The position numbers and the translations under genes were made by a program. From contig NZ_AZUC01000014.1 of assembly GCF_000586555.1 (NCBI RefSeq), positions 124,001 through 188,000 on the forward strand: a stretch of 64,000 nt of DNA. The letters are read 5' to 3'. Source of the DNA: Sporosarcina sp. D27. GTDB lineage: Bacteria > Bacillota > Bacilli > Bacillales_A > Planococcaceae. A model generated the notes under the pieces. It was not told where the DNA came from. It did not search any database and saw nothing but the letters and a program-made list of their open reading frames with translations. Numbering within the stretch: position 1 is the first letter of the stretch; each line of letters begins with the position of its first letter. Below are positions 35,245-42,087 of this stretch, piece by piece.

Positions 35245-35565
35245 ATGACTGGTATAAAAGATGGCTACTTAGTTAATTACAATTGGTGCATTTTTCGTTA
35301 TGTAATTTGTTTTCAATATGCTCATGGATATCCAAAAGGGAATATATTTTTGGAGTTGGAAGGTAGATATACAAGTCTCACTGATCAGGAAACTCCTTTA
35401 ATGATGATTTGAAAACAAGGAAAAACTGCGGAGTATAAGGAAGACTGTCAGTACAAAGTTGATGCACGTTCTTATCTTGTGCAGAAACGAAGTGTTTCTA
35501 TGGGTGGAGCTCCACTTGAAAGAACAGTATTAGTCCCACAAAAAAGTAATGATCGGCCCTTTTGA
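35245..35565 (+). pseudogene. Unrecognised small protein gene with an in-frame TGA
   Basis: An open frame of 106 codons is split by TGA at 35410. The part before reads GYLVNYNWCIFRYVICFQY and LEGRYTSLTDQETPLMMI. The part after reads KQGKTAEYKEDCQYKVDARS and YLVQKRSVSMGGAPLERTVL. The second half resembles the beta-strand pattern of DUF3592-like domains. No clear ribosome binding site is present, so the 5' end may also be missing. A decayed gene; function unknown. Confidence 0.45.
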
Positions 35566-35590
35566 AAGGATGGATATTGCTTTAATAATC

Positions 35591-35633
35591 AGGGCAGTTG
35601 TAACATTAGAACTGTGCTGTAATCCGGCCATTT
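35591..35633 (+). repeat. Leader repeat family B, copy 3
   Basis: AGGGCAGTTGTAACATTAGA, then ACTGTGC and CCGGCCATTT. It lies just before the ribosome binding site of the broken gene at 35652. Confidence 0.5.
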
Positions 35634-35651
35634 CCAGGTTAGGAGAAGTGC

Positions 35652-35999
35652 ATGAATACATTTTAAAAAGTAATTGATTTTCTAAACAGAACGAAAGATT
35701 TTGATGTATGGGGAGATAAATGGGAAGGTATATCCGATAAAGAAAGGGAACACATAGATAATGCTACAACGGAAAATCCTTATGGGCTTATAGGTTTAAT
35801 GCTCGGTGTAAGTGCGTTCATATTCGGTCCGACATTTGGTTTTATTCCTGTTGTAGCTTTACTATTTTGCATTGTAACGTTTTTTACTTTTGATAAAGAA
35901 AAGGAAGATAATGCTTGGCCTTTTTACTTAGGGATTGTGTTCTCGTTGATTGGTTTAAGTATGTTTATGACTGGGCAGGAACACATCCTAATATTCTAA
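35652..35999 (+). pseudogene. Small two-to-three-helix membrane protein with a stop at codon 5
   Basis: AGGAG lies 6 bp before ATG 35652, which reads MNTF, then TAA (35664), then continues without further stop as KVIDFLNRTKDFDVWGDKWE and on to 35999. The restored protein is 115 residues: a soluble charged N-terminus and membrane helices from about residue 45 (GLIGLMLGVSAFIFG, VALLFCIVTFFTF, LGIVFSLIGLSMFM). Re-start at the internal ATG 35799 would give 66 residues but has no ribosome binding site. No family recognised. Confidence 0.6.
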
Positions 36000-36104
36000 T
36001 TGTAATTGATTTAACTACCCCACAAAAGGGAGCGATTGCAATGAATTTGATATGGTCTATATCTGAATCCGGCCCTATATTAGAATAATAAAGTAGTATT
36101 AACT

Positions 36105-36308
36105 ATGTCTAAAGAAGTTATTTCGATATTTGCCATAGTTTCTGCTGTGATATGGATTGCGGTTCCCCCAGAGGCTGTAAAAGTTTCAAAAGAGATAAAA
36201 TGGCGAAAAATGATAACATTACTGTCTGTAGGATCTTTATCGGCATTAGTTCTAACGATTTCGCTTATTAAAGCCTGCCGTTTTAGTTCCATTTACAAAG
36301 GGCAGTAA
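36105..36308 (+). CDS. Small membrane protein of unknown function
   Basis: A 67-residue protein with two hydrophobic helices (about residues 4-20 and 36-54) and a basic C-terminus. The ribosome binding site is weak (AAAGTAGTA), so it may be poorly expressed or not real. It follows a weak copy of leader repeat family B and a 16-codon frame at 36041-36088 with a good ribosome binding site (AAGGGAGCG), which could be a leader peptide. Confidence 0.4.
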   Translation: MSKEVISIFAIVSAVIWIAVPPEAVKVSKEIKWRKMITLLSVGSLSALVLTISLIKACRFSSIYKGQ

Positions 36309-36340
36309 CGGAAAAAAGTTGTGCTTTAAACGAGCCAATT
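36299..36340 (+). repeat. Leader repeat family B, copy 4
   Basis: AGGGCAGTAACGGAAAAAAG, then TTGTGC and CGAGCCAATT. It is the closest match to the copy at 31468 and lies 40 bp before the gene at 36380. Confidence 0.55.
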
Positions 36341-36379
36341 CGAGAAATTATACTATTGACTTTGCGGGGGGGGGTTACT

Positions 36380-36700
36380 TTGGAGGAACTTACATCTTAT
36401 GATTATTGGCAGGATTTAAAAATCGTAGTGATCCAGTTAATTATTCTATTAGCTGTTGTCACATTAATTGTGCTAGCCATTCAAACTTTATCAAGAAGGT
36501 CAAAAGGAATGGGTAAATTTACAACAAGTATATTTATCGCTGTAGTGATTATGTTAGGTCTTTGGTTTGCTCTAGGAATTCTAGGAATAAATGCAGTCTA
36601 TTTTGTTCCAATGTTCATTGAATGGACTACGAAGTTTATTCTACCGTGGGTGGTATTATATTGGCTAGTAAAGCTTATTAAAGTTCTGGAAAGAAAATAA
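36380..36700 (+). CDS. Small membrane protein of unknown function
   Basis: A 106-residue protein with three membrane helices (VVIQLIILLAVVTLIVLAI, FIAVVIMLGLWFALGILGI and FILPWVVLYWLVKLI) and a short acidic N-terminus (LEELTSYDYWQD). The likely start is TTG at 36380, 6 bp after a run of eight G at 36366-36373. The frame opens back to TTG 36356. No family recognised. A hairpin follows at 36717-36760. Confidence 0.55.
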   Translation: MEELTSYDYWQDLKIVVIQLIILLAVVTLIVLAIQTLSRRSKGMGKFTTSIFIAVVIMLGLWFALGILGINAVYFVPMFIEWTTKFILPWVVLYWLVKLIKVLERK

Positions 36701-36716
36701 ATTTAGTCTAGAAGCG

Positions 36717-36760
36717 GCCCGATTGCTTTATATGCGATTGCATCTCTATCCCAATCGGGC
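36717..36760 (+). terminator. Terminator-like hairpin
   Basis: GCCCGATTG and CAATCGGGC pair across a 26-nt loop. The tract after it is only moderately T-rich. Confidence 0.45.
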
Positions 36761-36890
36761 TAATTACTTCACAACGCCAGAATAGACTTGTGATGATTTT
36801 ATAGAAATGTTCCACCTTATTTAATCTGAATTTACAGAACTTTTAACGAGTTGTAACGTCCTATTATTAAGTTTGAAATGAGGTGAATCT

Positions 36891-37067
36891 TTGGGATTTT
36901 GGTATTTCTTAATATTATTTATAGGAATATTCTTATTTGTTAAAGGGTTACTTAAAAATAAAAAGTTCAGCTTGGTATTTGTAGGGATATTATGTATTTC
37001 ATTCTCGATATTTATGTTTTCGCCTGGAAGTGATGAAATAATTTCGCACATTTTCAATTTGAATTAG
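36891..37067 (+). CDS. Small two-helix membrane protein
   Basis: A 58-residue protein too short for many gene callers. It has an aromatic/hydrophobic first helix (FWYFLILFIGIFLFV), a short basic loop (KGLLKNKKF) and a second helix (SLVFVGILCISFSIFMF), then an acidic tail. The start is TTG at 36891, with GAGGTG 5 bp upstream. The unbroken hydrophobic pattern and ribosome binding site support it. Function unknown. Confidence 0.5.
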   Translation: MGFWYFLILFIGIFLFVKGLLKNKKFSLVFVGILCISFSIFMFSPGSDEIISHIFNLN

Positions 37068-37467
37068 AGAATGATATAGATTTTAAACTTAAAACTTTAT
37101 TATTTTCATTAACTGGTACAATGAAGGAATACAAGCTGCGTCTAAATCTGGAAAATATTTAACGGAATACCATTTATTAATTACATTAAAGAATTGATGT
37201 TGTAATTGTAAGAATTAATAATAACTGGAGGTTTTCAAATCTACCTATAGTTTCTTTATACTTTTTATAAAGCTAATAAATGACGTGCATAATATTCTGT
37301 TTATGATAATTGTATTCATGATACGTTTTACATGGTCATAAGTTCCATTTCGGCATGCACTAATAATATGCTATTTACCTAGTAATAAGCTCTGTTTACA
37401 CTTTTCTTCAACGTACAGTGATCCATCAATTTGTTTCACCTCTGAAATCACAAAGCAAAAATTCCTC
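37068..37467. other. 400-bp AT-rich region without a gene
   Basis: No open frame with a start signal, no repeat and no strong hairpin was seen here. It separates the small-gene zone from the T-box/ThrRS unit. Confidence 0.5.
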
Positions 37468-37496
37468 TTGACATCTCCAAAAACTCACTCTATAAT
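37468..37496 (+). promoter_or_regulatory. Consensus sigma-A promoter of the T-box/ThrRS unit
   Basis: A perfect TTGACA (37468-37473), 17-bp spacer and perfect TATAAT (37491-37496), about 30 bp before the first T-box stem. Strong constitutive initiation is expected, with control left to the two T-box attenuators. Confidence 0.85.
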
Positions 37497-37526
37497 CCAT
37501 AAACAAAGCTTCGTATCCATAAATTT

Positions 37527-37775
37527 GCAATGAGAAGGACATGAATCATTTCATAATTTCGTTACCAGAAAACAAGGTCATTGGCTGGAAACCTTGAGCG
37601 AAATCGAGTGATTTACCACCTTTCTGGCTAACATGAGGAACTGCATGCGTGCATGAAATCATGTTCGGGAAACCGTTATCGACTTAAGCGCATGCCTGCA
37701 TTTTTGGCATGCGGAAACTTGGGTGGCACCACGACCGCATTCGTCCCTTTTACAGGGGACGGGTGCGGTTTTTTC
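37527..37775 (+). promoter_or_regulatory. Threonine T-box riboswitch, first of two in tandem
   Basis: A complete T-box leader. The stem I region begins near GAGAAGGACATGAATC. The specifier candidate ACC (threonine) lies in GTGATTTACCACC, the T-box core GGGTGGCACCACG at 37721-37733 pairs with the tRNA acceptor end, and a terminator (ACCGCA...TGCGGT, then TTTTTT) ends near 37774. The antiterminator bulge is TGGC, calling for a tRNA with G at the discriminator, unlike the TGGT of the second copy. Confidence 0.88.
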
Positions 37776-37787
37776 AATTGAATATTG

Positions 37788-38037
37788 AAAGCTATGACAA
37801 GGACATGAATTATTCTTTAGTTCTTACCAGAGAACAGGACCATCGGCTGAAAGTCCTGAAGAAACGAGAGATGATTTACCGCCTAGAAGCTGACATGGAG
37901 AACCATGGAATTCCATGAAACCGTGTCCGGGAAACCGTTATCGTAATGAAGTGCAGAGGCTTGCTTTTGGCATCTGCAAAAACAGGGTGGTACCACGACC
38001 GCATTCGTCCCTTTCCAGGGAGGAGTGCGGTTTTTTA
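37788..38037 (+). promoter_or_regulatory. Threonine T-box riboswitch, second of two in tandem
   Basis: It starts only about 13 bp after the first. It has the same plan: GACAAGGACATGAATTATTC, specifier ACC in ATGATTTACCGCC, core GGGTGGTACCACG at 37985-37997, and a terminator ACCGCA...TGCGGT with TTTTTT ending at 38036. The ThrRS ribosome binding site follows 15 bp later. Read-through requires both terminators to be opened by uncharged threonine tRNA. Confidence 0.9.
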
Positions 38038-38066
38038 TATATAAAAATTTCGGGAGGCGTTTTAAA

Positions 38067-39257
38067 ATGTCAATTCAATCAGAGGAAGAAAAAAGAAATC
38101 ATCGTAAACTCGGTCAAGAGCTAGAATTATTCATGGCATCTGAGGAAGCTCCAGGAATGCCATTCTATTTGCCAAACGGAATGATCCTGCGCAATGCGTT
38201 GGAAGAGTATTGGAGAGATGAACATCGCAAAGCGAATTACAAAGAGATTAAGACACCAATCATGATGAAACAAGAATTATGGGAAACATCCGGTCATTGG
38301 GATCATTACCAGGACAATATGTATTTCTCGGAAGTCGATAATCAGAAATATGCACTTAAACCAATGAACTGTCCAGGAGCTATGCTGATTTTTAATCATA
38401 AGCGGCGCAGTTATCGGGAGCTGCCAATTCGATATGCAGAATTAGGATTGGTTCATCGTCACGAGCTCTCTGGTTCTTTGAATGGATTATTACGAGTGAG
38501 GTCTTTCACACAAGACGATGCGCATCTATTCGTCCGGGAAGACCAAATTGAACCCGAAATCGATCGAGTTTTGGATCTCATTCACGATATGTATTCGAAG
38601 TTCGGATTTCGTTACGAGGTTGAACTGTCAACAAGACCAGAAAGTTTTATGGGTTCTGTTGAGCTATGGGACCAGGCGGAACGCTCACTTGAAAATGTTC
38701 TTGAGCAGCGGGGGATGCCGTATACGTTGAACGAAGGAGATGGTGCGTTTTACGGTCCGAAAATCGACTTCCATATACTTGACTCTCTCGGCAGAAGTTG
38801 GCAGTGTGGAACGGTTCAATTAGATTTTCAAATGCCCGAAAAATTCAATTGCCAGTATATCGGAGAAGATAATTCGCTACATCACCCAATCATCATTCAT
38901 CGGGCGATATTTGGTTCCATTGAGCGATTCCTCGCGATCTTAATTGAGCATTACGAAGGAGCATTTCCATTATGGTTGGCACCTGAACAAATCCGGATTT
39001 TACCTATTGCGGATGTCCATCTCGATTACGCTTATGAGTTAAAACGAGAGCTTACTGAAAAAGGCTATCGCGTGGAAGTGGATGACCGTTCTGAAAAATT
39101 CGGATATAAAGTAAGGGAAGCAGCGAAAGCCAAAATTCCATTTGCTTGGGTAGTCGGGGATAAGGAAGTAGAGAATCAGGCGGTGTCCGTACGTAAACGG
39201 AAAGAAGGTGACCTTGGGCAACTGTCGGTTGAGGCAGCACTGGAGTTGCTGGAATAA
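38067..39257 (+). CDS. thrS: Short threonyl-tRNA synthetase lacking TGS and editing domains
   Basis: A 396-residue class II synthetase; a normal bacterial ThrRS has about 640. Only the catalytic core (about residues 25-300) and the anticodon-binding domain (about 305-396) are present. Zinc ligands are intact: Cys102 (NCPGA), His153 (DDAHLF) and His278 (IIHRAIFG). Motif 2 reads VHRHELSG and RVRSFTQDD, and motif 3 GSIERFLAILIEH. The ATG at 38067 follows GGGAGG; the upstream part of the frame is T-box RNA, so the lost domains are not merely mis-called. Some core residues (CPGA, SLNG) differ from the usual CPGH and SLHG. It cannot edit mischarged serine. Probably an inducible second ThrRS beside a full-length housekeeping one outside this window, perhaps for inhibitor resistance or metal stress. 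Confidence 0.93.
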   Translation: MSIQSEEEKRNHRKLGQELELFMASEEAPGMPFYLPNGMILRNALEEYWRDEHRKANYKEIKTPIMMKQELWETSGHWDHYQDNMYFSEVDNQKYALKPMNCPGAMLIFNHKRRSYRELPIRYAELGLVHRHELSGSLNGLLRVRSFTQDDAHLFVREDQIEPEIDRVLDLIHDMYSKFGFRYEVELSTRPESFMGSVELWDQAERSLENVLEQRGMPYTLNEGDGAFYGPKIDFHILDSLGRSWQCGTVQLDFQMPEKFNCQYIGEDNSLHHPIIIHRAIFGSIERFLAILIEHYEGAFPLWLAPEQIRILPIADVHLDYAYELKRELTEKGYRVEVDDRSEKFGYKVREAAKAKIPFAWVVGDKEVENQAVSVRKRKEGDLGQLSVEAALELLE

Positions 39258-39399
39258 ACTCAAAACAGTATGTAAAACACTCATTTTGGAAACTATTTAG
39301 AGGCATTGTTAATTGATAAGGTGTTAAATAACCCTTTATTGTTGTTCTTTTTCACTATCTATATCTTGAAGAAACGAGTTACATGATCCGGATAAAAAG

Positions 39400-39432
39400 A
39401 AAAGCTGAACGTATGAAGCACGTCCAGCTTTT
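39400..39432. terminator. Bidirectional hairpin terminator
   Basis: AAAAGCTGAACGT and ACGTCCAGCTTTT pair. It lies between convergent thrS and the MATE gene. Confidence 0.75.
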
Positions 39433-39561
39433 ACAGTTAATTAAAGTGGTTGGGATAGAAGTATTTATAAATAGTTGAAGAAACTTGAATGCTTAATGTA
39501 GAAAAATACAAAATAGCTAGAACTCTTCCTTAGTACCTCCAAGTAACTTTTTCATAGTCAT

Positions 39562-40899
39562 TCAAAGTGATTTTGCAGCGTTTCGCTGATAGAGCCAAAC
39601 ACCAAGGAAGACAACAAATTCCGATGCCGGTATTGACATCCAGATGCCATTCATTCCGAATAGTGCCGGTAGAATGAGAAGAAAAGCGAGCATGATCAGG
39701 ATTTCTCTTGAAGCGGTAATCAAAGTCGCCATCCGGACGTTGCCGACGGATTGGTAATACGTCATCATGACGAAGTTCATGCCTGTGAACAAGTAGGCGA
39801 TGAAGAACAGATGGATTCCCGATTCTGCAAGTGTTGTGACCTCTTCAGGAAAATCGCCGAACAACGAGACGATCGGGCTTGCAGCGAATTGTCCGACGAG
39901 TAGGGAGGTGATCCCAGCTCCGAGTGCAGTCGCCATCGCGAGCTTCATAGTGGTTCTTTTTCGTTTCTCATTTTTCGAACCTTGATAGTAGCTAATAAGC
40001 GGTTGGATTGCACTGCCTAGTCCGAGGAACAACATGAGCATGACACTGTGCACATAGTTCAAAATTGAAAAGGCAGCAACTCCAACAGTACCTGCTGTCC
40101 GCTCGAACGCGATATTGTGCGAAATCGTGAATACGGATATTCCTACTTCTGACAGGAAGCTTGGGAAACCGATGACAACAATGGCAACAAATAATGTTTT
40201 ATCGAACGAAAATCGAACCCATTTTAAGTTATTGGAGGGTTTCAGAAAGTGGCAAGCCAAAATCAGCATCCCGAGCGCTGAAGCGAGGATGGTCGCGAAT
40301 GCGGCTCCTTTAACACCGTAGTCATAGACGAACAGAAATAGATAGTTCAGGATGATATTCAAAACGGATGTCGAAATAAGTGCAACCATCGCAAGATTCG
40401 GGCCGCCATCATTCCGAACAAAAATACTAAACATGTTTTCCACTGTCAAAATGACGCCAAAGAGTAATATTACGTATAAATAATCAGAAACGTATTGGAA
40501 TGTGTCCGGGTTCGCCCCAAGAAGGTAAGCGAGCGGTGTGCGGGCGAGAAATGCGAGTAGACCGATAATGAGCGTAATCAGAACTATGGACACGAGTGCA
40601 TGGCTAAATATCCGACGTCCTTCTTCCGGGTTGCTAGCGCCCATCGCCATGGAGTATTTAGTTGCCGCTCCAATACCGATCCAAAGAGAAACAGCAAGAA
40701 AAATCGAGTAGACAGGAGCCGCGATTCCTACACCTGCAAGTGCTTCTGCGCCAAGACGGTTGCCGACCATGATGCCATCTGCGACAATGTTGACTGCCAT
40801 CAGCAACATGCCGATCATCGATGGGATGAGGTAGCGTAAAAAAATGCGGCCAACGGGTTGGGTGTCAATGTCATTCAGTTGTTTAGTATGTTTCCCCAT
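39562..40899 (-). CDS. MATE family efflux transporter
   Basis: A 445-residue, twelve-helix exporter of the multidrug and toxin extrusion family. The start region is typical (QPVGRIFLRYLIPSMIGMLL and VADGIMVGNRLGAEALAGVG). It uses Na+ or H+ gradients to expel cationic drugs. ATG 40899 is chosen because GGGGAGG lies about 11 bp upstream and the protein begins MGKHTKQL; the frame extends 22 codons further. A TetR-type gene lies 183 bp upstream on the same strand and is the likely repressor. Substrates unknown. Confidence 0.9.
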   Translation of the reverse strand: MGKHTKQLNDIDTQPVGRIFLRYLIPSMIGMLLMAVNIVADGIMVGNRLGAEALAGVGIAAPVYSIFLAVSLWIGIGAATKYSMAMGASNPEEGRRIFSHALVSIVLITLIIGLLAFLARTPLAYLLGANPDTFQYVSDYLYVILLFGVILTVENMFSIFVRNDGGPNLAMVALISTSVLNIILNYLFLFVYDYGVKGAAFATILASALGMLILACHFLKPSNNLKWVRFSFDKTLFVAIVVIGFPSFLSEVGISVFTISHNIAFERTAGTVGVAAFSILNYVHSVMLMLFLGLGSAIQPLISYYQGSKNEKRKRTTMKLAMATALGAGITSLLVGQFAASPIVSLFGDFPEEVTTLAESGIHLFFIAYLFTGMNFVMMTYYQSVGNVRMATLITASREILIMLAFLLILPALFGMNGIWMSIPASEFVVFLGVWLYQRNAAKSL

Positions 40900-41081
40900 G
40901 GCACATACCACCTCCCCATTTATATTGGTAATAATCCATTTGTCGATGTTGATAAATTCCCTCATTTATACAGAGGTTCATAATTCCATCCTACTTTCAA
41001 TTCATTGTGAAACATAAAAACTATTTTTGTTTTATTAGTTTACAAAGTCGAGGAAAAAAACCGAACAATGTTTCGGTCTTT

Positions 41082-41642
41082 TCACATACTATCCACTTTT
41101 ACCATTCCATACAGTAGGATATCGACAATTTCATCCAAAGCTTCTTCAACAGTAATCCGGTTCTTCAGAAAAAATTGGCGATCCATCGTTGAATTGGCTG
41201 CTTCGATAATAAGTTTCATGAGAAGAGGTACACTGTAGTCTGCAATGACTCCTTCCTGTATACCTTGTTTTATCAGTTCCTGTAGATCATCCCATTCGTT
41301 TAAAGCCGCATGAATGCGTGCCCAGTGGTCGGGATACGATTTTTTCATCTGTTCAAGTATCTGCCATGTATAAAAGTCGTTATATTTAGGAATGACAGTG
41401 ATTGTCTTCTTTATTTTTTCGATTAAGGTCAAGTGAGGGCTCTGCATGATCGCTTCGGTCTTTTCGTCGAATTCCTGAAGTGTGGAGTCGATGATTGCAT
41501 CCAAGATGTCCGCTTTTGAGCCGAATTGTTCGTAAAGTGTGCGTTTACTGATTCCTAGCCTCTTGGCCAGATCATCCATTGTAAATTTCATACTTTTCTC
41601 TTGGACTTCCTCTAAAAAGGCTTTCATGATTCGTGCTTTCAT
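41082..41642 (-). CDS. TetR/AcrR family transcriptional regulator
   Basis: A 186-residue repressor with an N-terminal helix-turn-helix (residues 20-45, FTMDDLAKRLGISKRTLYEQFGS) written here in two parts: FTMDDLAKRLGIS and KRTLYEQFGSKADIL. It has an all-helical ligand domain typical of TetR proteins that sense drugs or lipids. ATG 41642 is preferred since GGGAGG lies about 8 bp upstream; six codons earlier the frame also opens. It sits just upstream of a MATE exporter on the same strand, which suggests regulation of efflux by the pump substrate. Confidence 0.88.
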   Translation of the reverse strand: MKARIMKAFLEEVQEKSMKFTMDDLAKRLGISKRTLYEQFGSKADILDAIIDSTLQEFDEKTEAIMQSPHLTLIEKIKKTITVIPKYNDFYTWQILEQMKKSYPDHWARIHAALNEWDDLQELIKQGIQEGVIADYSVPLLMKLIIEAANSTMDRQFFLKNRITVEEALDEIVDILLYGMVKVDSM

Positions 41643-41660
41643 ATTTCTACCTCCCGCCAA

Positions 41661-42030
41661 GTGTAAACTTAAAAAACAGAAAAAGTTTTCAACGTTCAGT
41701 GTGGACTATATAATATATTCAGCAACATGTCAAGTCAGTTATTCACACGTAGACGAGCAAGTTCTTAGGTATCAGTATAGGGTCCTATCTGGATGAGGGA
41801 AGGCTTTTGAGTAATTATCAATGGAAATTACATAAAGGAAGATACTCGTAAGTTCAAGTCATGTCTCATTTTTTTGTTTCATGGATTGGATGCAGTGCCG
41901 TACTTCATGAGATTCTGTCTCTTATTGTAGGGACGATCTAGTGAATGGGGGAGGGAGAGTGGTATACTGATACATTTCTCAATTCATCGGAACTGTAATA
42001 TTAGGAGACTTCCTTTGAAGGATTGCAAAA
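41661..42030. other. Intergenic region without a recognised gene
   Basis: It contains an AT-rich stretch that should hold the TetR promoter (around 41703-41720 on the minus strand). Beyond it nothing could be recognised on either strand. Confidence 0.4.
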
Positions 42031-42034
42031 AGAA

Positions 42035-42074
42035 ATCAGGTGGGAGGGATGTGTAAACTTCCCCCTCACCTGAT
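42035..42074 (-). terminator. Terminator-like hairpin of the oligopeptidase gene
   Basis: ATCAGGTGGGAGGG and CCCCCTCACCTGAT pair with one bulge. It lies 14 bp after the minus-strand stop codon; the T tract is poor. Confidence 0.5.
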
Positions 42075-42087
42075 TCATATTAACGAT

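Noticed and set aside
37709..38124. Two open frames across the T-box leaders
   Set aside because: They run through structured riboswitch RNA including terminators; chance frames.
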